A stretch of 64,000 nucleotides of DNA from assembly GCF_900100625.1 (NCBI RefSeq), contig NZ_FMTY01000003.1:193424-257423 (forward strand), given 5' to 3'. Below the pieces are notes generated by a model. It saw nothing but the letters and a program-made list of their open reading frames with translations, was not told the DNA's origin and made no database searches. Each line of letters begins with the position of its first letter. The stretch's first letter is position 1. Of the stretch, positions 34,218 through 42,894 are shown one piece after another. The stretch comes from Flavobacterium saliperosum. GTDB lineage: Bacteria > Bacteroidota > Bacteroidia > Flavobacteriales > Flavobacteriaceae. Position numbers and translations under genes: made by a program.

Positions 34218-34805
34218 ATGAAAAGAAAGCTCCTTCTGATTATCGTTTCTTTTATCAGCTGTAATTCCTCAAACGGGGCCAAAGCAACCTATGCCGATTG
34301 CCATTTGGAAGCTAAAAAATTTTGCAAGGAAAACAACTTCAATGAGGAGTATTATTTTCTGATTGATTTGAGCGTGCATTCCGGAAAAAACCGGTTTTAT
34401 GTCTATGATTTTACAAAATCAAAAATTACCGATAAAAATCTGGTAACACATGGTGCCTGTGATCATTTCGAAGTCAATACCGCCAAATACAGTAAGGTGA
34501 GATTCAGCACGGAAACCGACAGTCATTGTTCCATGAAAGGGAAATACAGGATTGGAAAGCGCGATTACAGTACGTGGGGCATTAAGGTGAAATACTGGCT
34601 GGAAGGTTTGGAAACCACGAATAAAACCGCTGTGGAACGCATTGTGGTGTTGCATTCCTGGGAAAAAGTCGCCAATAAGGAGATATTTCCTCTTTATTCT
34701 CCTCTAAGTTGGGGCTGTCCTGCGGTTTCGGATGCGTTTATGAGAAAATTGGATAAGAAACTGAAAACTACCAACAAACCCGTTTTGCTTTGGATTATCG
34801 AATAA
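34218..34805 (+). CDS. Murein L,D-transpeptidase catalytic domain protein (YkuD_2-like)
   Basis: 195 residues with an N-terminal hydrophobic signal. The catalytic core has VVLHSWEK (H146) and LSWGCPAVS (C167), the His and Cys of the L,D-transpeptidase fold, in a form seen in the YkuD_2 family of Bacteroidota. The segment after the signal (FISCNSS) may be a degenerate lipobox. Probable role: peptidoglycan remodelling or linking in the periplasm. Single gene with its own terminator, convergent to htpG. Confidence 0.85.
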   Translation: MKRKLLLIIVSFISCNSSNGAKATYADCHLEAKKFCKENNFNEEYYFLIDLSVHSGKNRFYVYDFTKSKITDKNLVTHGACDHFEVNTAKYSKVRFSTETDSHCSMKGKYRIGKRDYSTWGIKVKYWLEGLETTNKTAVERIVVLHSWEKVANKEIFPLYSPLSWGCPAVSDAFMRKLDKKLKTTNKPVLLWIIE

Positions 34806-34806
34806 A

Positions 34807-34837
34807 AAAACCTGCAAGTGATTTTCCTGCAGGTTTT
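34807..34837. terminator. Bidirectional terminator between L,D-transpeptidase and htpG genes
   Basis: AAAACCTGCA and TGCAGGTTTT form a 10-bp stem; A-run on the left and T-rich tail on the right allow function on both strands. The htpG stop lies at 34865. Confidence 0.85.
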
Positions 34838-34864
34838 GTTTAATGATAATGACTTTTAAGAAGC

Positions 34865-36745
34865 TTACTTAATCAATTCAAAACTACGTTTCACAAAAGC
34901 GGTCAATTCTTCGCCTTTCAATAAACCTTGTGACAGTTTGGCTAAATCCAGAGCTTGTTTTACCAGGTTTTCCTGAGCGGTTTTGTCTTTTTCGTTTACG
35001 ATGGAAGTCGCCAAATCCGAATTGGTATTTACCACCAGATTGTACATTTCCGGGAAGTTGCCCATGCCGAACATTCCTCCGCCGCTTGTTTTGCTCATTT
35101 CTTTCATACGACGCATGAATTCCGGTTGTGTAATCATAAACGGCGCGGCTTTGCTGTCCATCGCTTCCAGTTGTACCGTGTATGTGGTTGTAGGAACAAT
35201 GGATTCCAGAGTGGTTTTCAGCGTTTCTTTTTCTTCATCGGACAATTTCGAAATCTGATTGTCGTCTTTCTTGATCAAATTGTCAATATGATCCGAATCC
35301 ACGCGAACAAACTGCAGGTTTTCGTTATCGGATTCCAGTTTCTGAATCAGATGCGATACGATTGGCGAATCCAATAACAAGACTTCGTATCCTTTGGCTT
35401 CGGCAGCTTCCACATAACTGTGTTGTGCATCGTTGTCGGAAGCATACAGAATCACTAATTTTCCGTCTTTATCGGTTTGCTTGTCTTTAATCGTTTCTTT
35501 CAATTCCTCCAGCGTGTAGTATTTTTTGTTTACTGTTGGATATAATGTAAAGGCGCCTGCTTTTTCATAGAATTTCGGTTCGGATAGCATTCCGTATTCC
35601 AAAACGATTTTTATGTCGTTCCATTTTTGTTCGAAATCTTCGCGGTTTTCGTTGAATAACGCTTTCAGTTTATCGGCAACTTTACGCGTAATGTAATTTG
35701 AAATTTTCTTCACCGCGCCATCCGCTTGTAAGTAGGAACGCGACACGTTTAACGGAATGTCCGGAGAATCGATTACCCCTTTCAGCATCGTAAGAAATTC
35801 AGGCACAATGCCTTCCACGTTATCAGTTACATACACCTGATTTTGGTACAATTGGATTTTATCTTTCTGAATCTGTAAATCGGCCGACATTTTCGGGAAA
35901 TACAGGATTCCGGTTAGGTTGAACGGGTAATCCACGTTCAGGTGAATGTTGAATAACGGTTCTTCAAACTGCATCGGATACAATTCGCGATAGAAGTTTT
36001 TGTAGTCGTCCTCATCTAAATCCACCGGTTGTTTTGTCCATGCCGGCGTTGGATTGTTGATGATGTTGTCCACCTCAATTTCCTCCATTTTTTCTTCTTC
36101 GCCTATGCCAAACGCTTTTTTCTCCTTACGGGTTCCGAATTTAATCGGCACCGGCATGAATTTGTTGTATTTGGTTAACAATTCACGGATTTTGAAGTCT
36201 TCCAGAAACTCCAGGGAATCTTCGGCAATATGAAGGATGATTTCGGTTCCGCGTTCGGTTTTGTCTGATGGAGTTAATGTGAATTCCGGACTGCCGTCAC
36301 ACGTCCAATGTGCCGCCGGTTCGTCTTTATAGGATTTGGTGATGATTTCGACTTTTTCCGCTACCATGAAGGCAGAATAGAAGCCCAAACCGAAATGCCC
36401 GATGATGCCGCTGTCTTTAGCCGAATCTTTGTATTTCTCCAAAAATTCTTCCGCACCCGAAAAGGCGACCTGATTGATGTATTTTTCGACTTCTTCCGCC
36501 GTCATCCCCAAGCCCTGATCGATAATGTGAAGCTTTTTGCCTTCTTTGTCGATTTTCACTTCGATAACCGGATTGCCGTATTCCACTTTTGCTTCACCAA
36601 TGCTGGTGAGGTGTTTTAACTTTAAAGTAGCGTCGGTGGCATTGGAAACCAACTCACGAAGGAAAATCTCGTGATCGCTGTATAAAAATTTCTTGATTAA
36701 CGGAAAGATGTTCTCTACCGAAACATTAATTTTTCCTGTTGTCAT
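34865..36745 (-). CDS. htpG: Molecular chaperone HtpG (Hsp90)
   Basis: 626 residues, the normal length. The GHKL ATPase domain is complete: ELVSNATDATLKLKH, IDQGLGMTAEEVEKY, GHFGLGFYSAFMVAEKV and RGTEIILHI; the middle domain has the catalytic Arg region DIPLNVSRSYLQ, and the C-terminal dimerisation part ends LTAFVKRSFELIK. Cytosolic ATP-driven chaperone. No heat-shock operator (CIRCE-like) is seen in the 185 bases upstream. Confidence 0.97.
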   Translation of the reverse strand: MTTGKINVSVENIFPLIKKFLYSDHEIFLRELVSNATDATLKLKHLTSIGEAKVEYGNPVIEVKIDKEGKKLHIIDQGLGMTAEEVEKYINQVAFSGAEEFLEKYKDSAKDSGIIGHFGLGFYSAFMVAEKVEIITKSYKDEPAAHWTCDGSPEFTLTPSDKTERGTEIILHIAEDSLEFLEDFKIRELLTKYNKFMPVPIKFGTRKEKKAFGIGEEEKMEEIEVDNIINNPTPAWTKQPVDLDEDDYKNFYRELYPMQFEEPLFNIHLNVDYPFNLTGILYFPKMSADLQIQKDKIQLYQNQVYVTDNVEGIVPEFLTMLKGVIDSPDIPLNVSRSYLQADGAVKKISNYITRKVADKLKALFNENREDFEQKWNDIKIVLEYGMLSEPKFYEKAGAFTLYPTVNKKYYTLEELKETIKDKQTDKDGKLVILYASDNDAQHSYVEAAEAKGYEVLLLDSPIVSHLIQKLESDNENLQFVRVDSDHIDNLIKKDDNQISKLSDEEKETLKTTLESIVPTTTYTVQLEAMDSKAAPFMITQPEFMRRMKEMSKTSGGGMFGMGNFPEMYNLVVNTNSDLATSIVNEKDKTAQENLVKQALDLAKLSQGLLKGEELTAFVKRSFELIK

Positions 36746-36930
36746 ATACTGTGAATTTTAATTAAAAGTTATGCTGGCTTTTCGTCAAATTAAATACCAA
36801 ATGCGATGGAAGTGACAAATTGACATAAGTGTTAAAAAAAAAACAATTTGCCGTTTAATGGGTAATAATTCGTTAAATTAGTACGTTTTTAATTACTAAA
36901 ATTATTTACGTAAAATCAAAATATATTTTT

Positions 36931-37383
36931 ATGAGAAAGTTATTGCTTTTAAGTTTTTTTGCCTTGTTCCTGTTTTCGTGCAAACCTACTATCGATACCA
37001 AATCACAAATCGGATTAAAAGGAAAATGGACCATCACTAACGTAAGTTATGCCGGTTCGGAGTATTTTAAAGCCACTTCGTTTCAAATTGCCGATTCCAA
37101 GTGTTTTGTAGGCAGTAAGTGGCAGTTTGTGTCCAATAATAATACGGGAACGGTCGAATTAACCCAATGTACCGATTTCAATAGCGATATCGTGTGGTCC
37201 ATTACCCCGGAAAAAGAGTTTACCCTGAAGTTTATCGGAGAAGATGCCAAAGCAAGAAAAGTCACTCAGGGTTACCGTTTACGAATTGCCAACCAATCGG
37301 AGAATTCTTTTCAATTGGTTGACAAAATCAATGTTGGCGGAAATAATGCGGATATTGTGTATCAATTTCAAAAAGTTAATTAA
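36931..37383 (+). CDS. Lipocalin-like lipoprotein
   Basis: 150 residues. Signal MRKLLLLSFFALFLFSC with lipobox LFSC (C17). GLKGKWTITNVSYAG is the conserved GxW start of lipocalin-like domains, and alternating strands follow to the end. Probably carried to the outer membrane by Lol. The OmpA-family gene starts 15 bases later, so the two form an operon of envelope lipoproteins. Ligand unknown. Confidence 0.8.
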   Translation: MRKLLLLSFFALFLFSCKPTIDTKSQIGLKGKWTITNVSYAGSEYFKATSFQIADSKCFVGSKWQFVSNNNTGTVELTQCTDFNSDIVWSITPEKEFTLKFIGEDAKARKVTQGYRLRIANQSENSFQLVDKINVGGNNADIVYQFQKVN

Positions 37384-37398
37384 ATAAACAAGAATAAT

Positions 37399-38094
37399 AT
37401 GAAAAAGGTAAGTATTTATATTTTGGCGTTGACCCTTACAATGGGAGCTGCTTTTACAAGTTGTAAATCAGTTAAAAATGCCAACAATACTCAAAAAGGA
37501 GCCGTAATAGGTGCTGTGGGAGGTGCTGTTATCGGTGGTGTTTTGGGAAATAATCTTGGTAAAGGAGGAAAAGGGGCTTTGGGTGCCGTTCTTGGAGGTG
37601 TAATCGGAGGAACTGCCGGCGCCATAATCGGAAGACAAATGGATAAACAGGCACGTGAAATCAAGGAAGCGTTGCCGGGCGTTGAAGTGGAAAGGGTAGG
37701 AGAAGGAATCCGTTTGATTTTGGGTGAAAACTCCGTGAATTTTGATTTTAACAAATCGACATTAACGGCTACAGCCAAACAAAATTTAGACAAATTGGTT
37801 CCGGTATTTAAAGAATATCCGGATACTAATATTCAGATTTACGGATATACCGACAGTAAAGGTTCGGATGAATACAATTTGAATTTATCAGAGCAACGTG
37901 CTGCGGCTGTTCGAAGTTATATGGCCGGAAAAGGTTTGGTTTCTGCTCGATTCACTACTGTTGGAATGGGAGAGGCCGATCCGATTGCAGATAACGACAC
38001 TGATGCAGGAAGGGCTAAAAACCGCCGAGTTGAGTTTGCCATTACGGCTAACGAAAAAATGGTGGAGGAAGCGAAAAAAGAATCCGGAAATTAA
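37399..38094 (+). CDS. OmpA family lipoprotein with glycine zipper
   Basis: 231 residues. A signal with Cys at residue 22 (TSCKSV) is followed by a glycine-zipper region (residues 34-78, alternating GAVIGG and AVLGG) likely to insert in or lie on the membrane, then an OmpA C-terminal peptidoglycan-binding domain (about 110-225) with NFDFNKSTLTATAKQNLDKL, IYGYTDSKGSDEYN, LSEQRAAAVRSYM and AKNRRVEFAI. The Asp and Arg that hold diaminopimelate are in place. It resembles YiaD-type proteins: ties outer membrane to peptidoglycan. Confidence 0.9.
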   Translation: MKKVSIYILALTLTMGAAFTSCKSVKNANNTQKGAVIGAVGGAVIGGVLGNNLGKGGKGALGAVLGGVIGGTAGAIIGRQMDKQAREIKEALPGVEVERVGEGIRLILGENSVNFDFNKSTLTATAKQNLDKLVPVFKEYPDTNIQIYGYTDSKGSDEYNLNLSEQRAAAVRSYMAGKGLVSARFTTVGMGEADPIADNDTDAGRAKNRRVEFAITANEKMVEEAKKESGN

Positions 38095-38117
38095 GTTTTA
38101 AGGATTTTCCATAAAAT

Positions 38118-38148
38118 AAAACCCCCCGATGTCTTCGGGGGTTTTTGT
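38118..38148. terminator. Bidirectional terminator after the OmpA gene
   Basis: AAACCCCCCGA and TCGGGGGTTTTT form a GC-rich stem with a short loop and T/A tracts at both sides, between two convergent genes. Confidence 0.88.
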
Positions 38149-38152
38149 TTTA

Positions 38153-38776
38153 TTATTTTCCGCCAAAAGTATAGGTTAGTCCCAGACTTAAGTTGTAAGT
38201 GTATGTTGTAGTAGCATTGTCGGCAGCTCTGGAAACACGCGTTCCGTCAAATTTAACGTGCTGCGCCAAATTCATAATCGCTGTGGCATCAATACCTACC
38301 GAAAAACCTTCGGCAAAAGTGTATTGCGGATTAAGTCCTATCATCATGTGCGGAATTTCATCAATTCCAGGCCCCCCCCATTCGGGGTAAGATACCGACT
38401 TCTGCCAGGCATAGCCACCACCTGCATGTGCTAAAATGCAAAAGTATTCGTTGTAAAAATAACTTCGGTCGTCCAGAATGTTATTCAGGTTTCCAACCGC
38501 CTGAACAGAAATCCGCTGATAATCCGTTCCCATTTCATTTGGCGATTTTTGGGTTCTGAATTTATCGGTTCCGTAATCCAATTTAATTCCCCATTTTTCA
38601 CCAAACATGTAGCGAAATCCGAAATCGATATGCGATAACTCTGTTATGGAAGGAGCATATGCACCTGATAGACCGTAGTTTACATCAATGGAGTAGTTAT
38701 CATACACACGTTGTCCAAACGAGAAATAGGATAAAAACAAAAAAAAGAATGTCAGTTTTTTGGCTGAAAAATTCAT
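38153..38776 (-). CDS. Outer-membrane beta-barrel protein
   Basis: 207 residues with a signal peptide (MNFSAKKLTFFFLFLSYFSFG, cleavage near GQ). The mature part shows amphipathic strands: VNYGLSGAYAP, IDFGFRYMFGEKWGIKLDYG, AHAGGGYAW, and the last strand ends YNLSLGLTYTFGG, a normal barrel C-terminus. Length suits an eight-stranded barrel like OmpX/OmpW or the flavobacterial OprF/TolB-style ones. Function unknown. Confidence 0.8.
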   Translation of the reverse strand: MNFSAKKLTFFFLFLSYFSFGQRVYDNYSIDVNYGLSGAYAPSITELSHIDFGFRYMFGEKWGIKLDYGTDKFRTQKSPNEMGTDYQRISVQAVGNLNNILDDRSYFYNEYFCILAHAGGGYAWQKSVSYPEWGGPGIDEIPHMMIGLNPQYTFAEGFSVGIDATAIMNLAQHVKFDGTRVSRAADNATTTYTYNLSLGLTYTFGGK

Positions 38777-38885
38777 GCAACTAGTAGGTTATAATTTCTG
38801 CAATATTAGACATAAACTTTCAAATAGTAACGAATTTGGATTTAAAAAAATGTTATAAAGGATGCATATTAAGATTATTAGCGGT

Positions 38886-38893
38886 TAAATTTG
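38886..38893 (+). promoter_or_regulatory. Candidate -7 box TAAATTTG for the orphan ABC ATPase gene
   Basis: Exact TAnnTTTG match 19 bases before the ATG at 38913. No -33 TTTG at the expected place. Confidence 0.5.
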
Positions 38894-38912
38894 CAGCTTC
38901 TATTTGATAACA

Positions 38913-39857
38913 ATGCTACAGGTTAAAACGATTTCCTTCGGATATACGGATAAAAAGATCATTCATAACTGCAACTTTACGGTTGCTAAAGGGACGAATT
39001 TGGCTGTCTTGGGAGAAAGCGGTTGCGGTAAAAGCACACTCCTTAAACTCATTTACGGTTTGTATGATTTGGATCAGGGACAGATTTTTTGGGCAGACAC
39101 GGAAGTAACCGGACCGAAATTCCATTTGGTTCCCGGAATGCCGTTTATGAAATATCTGGCGCAGGATTTTGATCTGATGCCCTATGTTACCGTAGCCGAA
39201 AACGTGGGAAAGTTTCTTTCTAATTTTTATCCCGAACAGAAAAAGCAACGGGTTGAAGAATTGTTGGAAATTGTGGAAATGACAGAATTTGCCAATGTGA
39301 AAGCACAGTTCTTGAGCGGAGGACAACAGCAGCGTGTGGCTTTGGCAAGGGTTTTAGCGCTTGAACCGGAAGTTTTGTTACTGGATGAACCTTTCAGTCA
39401 TATTGATAATTTCAGGAAAAACGCACTGCGAAGAAATTTATTTGCCTATCTGAAATCCAAAGGGATTACGGTAATTATTGCCACCCATGACAGTGTGGAT
39501 GCGCTTTCTTTTTCCGATGAGACCCTGGTTTTGCGAAAAGGGGAAATCGTGGAGAAAGGTGTTTCGGCAACGATTTATAATAATCCGAGTAACAAGTATG
39601 TGGCCTCTCTTTTTGGGGAAGTGAACGAATTATTGCTTTCGCAGCTTGTATTCACGGAAGGCGAAGACGAAACGCTTTTGTTGTATCCGCACCAATTGAA
39701 AGTGGTCGAAAACGGTCTTTTAAGAGTAACGGTAAAACAATCCTATTTTAAAGGAAGCCATTATCTGGTGAAAGCGGTGTTTGACCGAAAAGTGATTTTC
39801 TTCGAGCATGAAACCGAATTGACTTCCAATTCGGAAGTAACCTTAATGATCAGTTAG
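38913..39857 (+). CDS. ABC transporter ATP-binding protein with TOBE-like tail, no permease nearby
   Basis: 314 residues from ATG 38913; a TTG nine bases earlier is possible but less likely. Walker A GESGCGKST (34-42), signature LSGGQ (134-138), Walker B LLLDEP (155-160) and H-loop H192 are intact. The C-terminal 75 residues (RVTVKQSYFKGSHYLVKAVF) form a TOBE-like domain as in PotA, FbpC and other importer ATPases. No permease or binding protein is in the neighbourhood; a 128-residue protein gene follows two bases later. It may energise a transporter encoded elsewhere. Substrate unknown. Confidence 0.88.
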   Translation: MLQVKTISFGYTDKKIIHNCNFTVAKGTNLAVLGESGCGKSTLLKLIYGLYDLDQGQIFWADTEVTGPKFHLVPGMPFMKYLAQDFDLMPYVTVAENVGKFLSNFYPEQKKQRVEELLEIVEMTEFANVKAQFLSGGQQQRVALARVLALEPEVLLLDEPFSHIDNFRKNALRRNLFAYLKSKGITVIIATHDSVDALSFSDETLVLRKGEIVEKGVSATIYNNPSNKYVASLFGEVNELLLSQLVFTEGEDETLLLYPHQLKVVENGLLRVTVKQSYFKGSHYLVKAVFDRKVIFFEHETELTSNSEVTLMIS

Positions 39858-39859
39858 TT

Positions 39860-40246
39860 ATGGCAAAAGAGGATTTCCTGTCCAAACAGATAGCGCAGTT
39901 GGGATTTGTATTGAAAAGAATGTTTGAAAAACTTATCGGAAGCACATCGGATGCTGATTTTAGTACTGCCGTTTCACAGATTAATGTCGCACTAAAGAAA
40001 GAATTGGGTTTTGATTTGGATACCATTGAGGGAATTCCAAAGGACGAACTAGTATCTTTTTTGATTCAAAATCAGTGTTTTACTCCTGAAAATATCGAAA
40101 TTTTTGCAGATATTCTGGCGCATATCGGTAAATCAGATTTTAATGAAAAAGCCTTGCTGCTTTACGAGTACGTAAATGCAAAAACGGCCACTTTTTCCAT
40201 GGAAAGGAATCTGAAAATTCAAAACATAAAAAAGAGGCTATTGTAA
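39860..40246 (+). CDS. Hypothetical protein, 128 residues, coupled to the ABC ATPase
   Basis: Starts two bases after the ATPase stop, so almost surely co-translated. Soluble, helical, no motif that I recognise: MAKEDFLSKQIAQLGFVLKR, then IGSTSDADFSTAVSQINVAL and a leucine-rich tail. The helical hairpin pattern recalls tetratricopeptide-like or scaffold proteins, but nothing is diagnostic. Context suggests a partner of the ABC ATPase. Confidence 0.7.
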   Translation: MAKEDFLSKQIAQLGFVLKRMFEKLIGSTSDADFSTAVSQINVALKKELGFDLDTIEGIPKDELVSFLIQNQCFTPENIEIFADILAHIGKSDFNEKALLLYEYVNAKTATFSMERNLKIQNIKKRLL

Positions 40247-40250
40247 AAAG

Positions 40251-40278
40251 AAACCCCGAATACTAACATTCGGGGTTT
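40251..40278. terminator. Bidirectional terminator between the 128-residue gene and the S9 peptidase gene
   Basis: AAACCCCGAA and TTCGGGGTTT pair perfectly around TACTAACA; A and T tracts flank it. Genes on both sides converge on it. Confidence 0.85.
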
Positions 40279-40288
40279 GATTTATAAA

Positions 40289-42703
40289 TTAGTTTTTCAG
40301 ATATTTTTCCAGGAACTGATCTTGTTCCCAAAGCAGGTGGAAAATATTTTCCTTAGCGGCATATCCGTGTGATTCTTTCGGTAAAATAACCATTCTTGCC
40401 GGCGCTCCCAAACCTTTCAAAGCCTGGAAGTAACGCTCGGTTTGTAGGGTGAACGTCCCCGGATTGTTATCCGCTTCTCCATGAACCAATAGCAAAGGGG
40501 TTTTCATTTTTTCCGCATTCATGAACGGTGACATTCCGTTGTAAATGTTCGGAACTTCCCAGTAATTGCGTTGTTCGCTCTGGAAACCGAAAGGCGTTAG
40601 GGTTCTGTTGTACGCCCCGCTTCGGGCAATCCCACAGGCAAATAAGTTGGAGTGGCTTAATAAATTTGCCGTCATGAAAGCACCATACGAATGTCCGCCC
40701 ACAGCTACTTTTTTACGATTAATGTAGCCTAAATTATCCACCGCGTCAATGGCCGCTTCTCCGTTAGCTACCAATTGCGTAATGAACGTGTCGTTGGGTT
40801 CTGTTTTTCCTTCTCCGATAATCGGGAACGAAGCGTCATCCAATACCGCATAGCCTTTGGTTACCCAATATACAAACGAACCGTAATTAGGGAAGGTGAA
40901 TTCGTTCGGGTTCTGATTGGATTGTCCTGCCGAATTCTTGTCTTTAAATTCGGTTGGGTAGGCCCAAATTAGTAACGGAAGTTTTTCTTTTTTCGCTTTG
41001 CGGTCGTAATTTGCCGGAAGGTATAATGTTCCCGATAATTCCACGCCGTCCTTACGTTTGTATTTGATGACTTCTTTATACACGTTCTTAATGCTTTCAA
41101 ATGGGTTTTTGAAGGCGGTTATCGGTGTGATTTTGTCTTTCGATTTGATGTTTCGGAAATAATAATTCGGGAATTCGGTTGGTGATTGGATTTGAACCAG
41201 AACCTCTCCTTTTTTATAATCTTCAATCGACAGGATGTCTTCTTTTTTGTTTTTGAAAGCCGATTGGTACAAACGTTTGGCTTTTAAGGTTTTGGTGTTG
41301 AACTCATCAATGAAAGGGAATTGCCCTTCTTTGGTGAATCCGTTTCCAATCAGATAGGCATTGTCGTTCTCCATTGCTAGCACCTGTCTGCCATATGCGT
41401 TTTTCTTCGTTTCAAAGTTTCCGGGATCGGAATAGATGTCCTGCGAATTTCGGTCAGAAATCACTTTGGGCGCTTCTGATGGATTGGATGGATTGATCAG
41501 GTAGGTTTTGGTGTTTCGGGTATCGTACCAGCTGTCATAAACCACAGCAATTTTATCATTACCCCAGGTGATGCCGGCATAGCGTTGCGGCGTTTTTACC
41601 AATGAAGTGGGTGCCGAAGCGAAAGGGGCATTCCATAGGAAAACTTCATCTCGGAATTCCACTTTGTTGGCAGGGTCGCCACCGTCTAAAGCCTCCACAT
41701 AACACAACGTTGCCGGAGTGTCATTTCTCCAACTCATGTTTCTTTTTCCTTTACGGACGGCCATGAAACCTTTGGGCATAATTTCATTCAGCGGCACTTC
41801 ATTCACCACTTTGATTTCGTTTCCGGATTTCTCATAAACGATTGTTTTTTGCGGGAAACGGCTTAACGGTACGATGTAGGAAAACGGCTTTTGTAATGTC
41901 GAAATCATAATGTAATTTCCGTCCGGAGAGAAGGATTCACCCGCATACATGTCGGCTTTTTTGAATAATTCGGCTTTTCCGTTCAAATCGATTTTGTACA
42001 ATTCGGAGGTTACCAGATTTTCAAAATTGGTTTCATCGGTTTTGTTTTTCAGTAAATCCTGATACGTTCTGTTTTGGGATACTTTTCCTTCGCTGTTGGA
42101 AACGATAGGTCCGGCAGGCAAATCCTTTTTGGCATCAATCAAAGCGGAACGGTTTGTTAATAATGTCTTTACCAGAAGATGCTGTCCGTCTCTGAACCAA
42201 CTGATTGGGTTGCCCATGTTGGCATTCAGATTGTCGGATGATAATTTGGAAGCTTTCGCCGATGCAATATCCAAAACCCAAAGTTCTACGCCCGAAGTGG
42301 TAGTGTGGGTGAATGCTATTTTCTTTTCATCGGGTGACCACGATAAGTTGGCAATTTTCGGATTGTTCGGTAAACCCTGAACCTGAAGTTCGTTTTTGTC
42401 TTTTATACGACGAACTTTCAGGTTATTGATGTAGGTAACCGTACTGGAAATATTGGTAATCGGATTGATTCGCAACCCGCCCAAACGCATTTCCTCCTGA
42501 TTCAAATCGTCTAAGTTCTTGTAAGTGTTGCGGTAGCTCAACAGCATCCATTCTTTTTTGGTGTCCATTGTTACCGATGGTGCTCTTTCGTATTCTGCCA
42601 ATGCCAAAATTTCTTTGGAAGGCTTTTGGTAGGTTAGGTTTTCCTGTGCAAAAAGCGAACTGCTTAAGAATAAGAAGAATACAGATTTATAAAGTAGTTT
42701 CAT
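40289..42703 (-). CDS. S9 family (prolyl oligopeptidase-like) serine peptidase, secreted
   Basis: 804 residues from the ATG at 42703 (MKLLYKSVFFLFLSSSLFAQ signal peptide); the frame continues upstream to 42790 but those residues are not signal-like. The N-terminal two thirds form a beta-propeller (LSWSPDEKKIAFTH is a propeller blade). The alpha/beta hydrolase domain has the nucleophile GGHSYGAFM (S672), the acid in LVHGEADNNPGTF and the His in LPKESHGYA. It resembles glutamyl- and dipeptidyl-type S9 peptidases of Bacteroidota and plant chloroplasts. It probably trims peptides in the periplasm. Single gene. Confidence 0.9.
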   Translation of the reverse strand: MKLLYKSVFFLFLSSSLFAQENLTYQKPSKEILALAEYERAPSVTMDTKKEWMLLSYRNTYKNLDDLNQEEMRLGGLRINPITNISSTVTYINNLKVRRIKDKNELQVQGLPNNPKIANLSWSPDEKKIAFTHTTTSGVELWVLDIASAKASKLSSDNLNANMGNPISWFRDGQHLLVKTLLTNRSALIDAKKDLPAGPIVSNSEGKVSQNRTYQDLLKNKTDETNFENLVTSELYKIDLNGKAELFKKADMYAGESFSPDGNYIMISTLQKPFSYIVPLSRFPQKTIVYEKSGNEIKVVNEVPLNEIMPKGFMAVRKGKRNMSWRNDTPATLCYVEALDGGDPANKVEFRDEVFLWNAPFASAPTSLVKTPQRYAGITWGNDKIAVVYDSWYDTRNTKTYLINPSNPSEAPKVISDRNSQDIYSDPGNFETKKNAYGRQVLAMENDNAYLIGNGFTKEGQFPFIDEFNTKTLKAKRLYQSAFKNKKEDILSIEDYKKGEVLVQIQSPTEFPNYYFRNIKSKDKITPITAFKNPFESIKNVYKEVIKYKRKDGVELSGTLYLPANYDRKAKKEKLPLLIWAYPTEFKDKNSAGQSNQNPNEFTFPNYGSFVYWVTKGYAVLDDASFPIIGEGKTEPNDTFITQLVANGEAAIDAVDNLGYINRKKVAVGGHSYGAFMTANLLSHSNLFACGIARSGAYNRTLTPFGFQSEQRNYWEVPNIYNGMSPFMNAEKMKTPLLLVHGEADNNPGTFTLQTERYFQALKGLGAPARMVILPKESHGYAAKENIFHLLWEQDQFLEKYLKN

Positions 42704-42858
42704 GTAGTAAATGGTTTTTTGAAAAATGAAAGCCTCTAAAATACTATTTTTAAGTAAGAAATGAAGTATGGAATTGTTAAAAATCACCAATTTATCGGAT
42801 AAGAATTGCTGTAATCGAAAAAAAAAGTGCTAATATTAATTATAATTTCAATTATGCT

Positions 42859-42866
42859 TAAATTTG
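42859..42866 (+). promoter_or_regulatory. Candidate -7 box TAAATTTG for fabH
   Basis: Exact TAnnTTTG match 28 bases before the fabH ATG. No -33 TTTG at 19-base spacing. Confidence 0.5.
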
Positions 42867-42894
42867 TAGCCCGATTTTTAACAAAAAAACAAAG

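Noticed and set aside
36746-36930. Heat-shock operator before htpG
   Set aside because: No CIRCE-like inverted repeat or other recognisable operator was found in the 185 bases.
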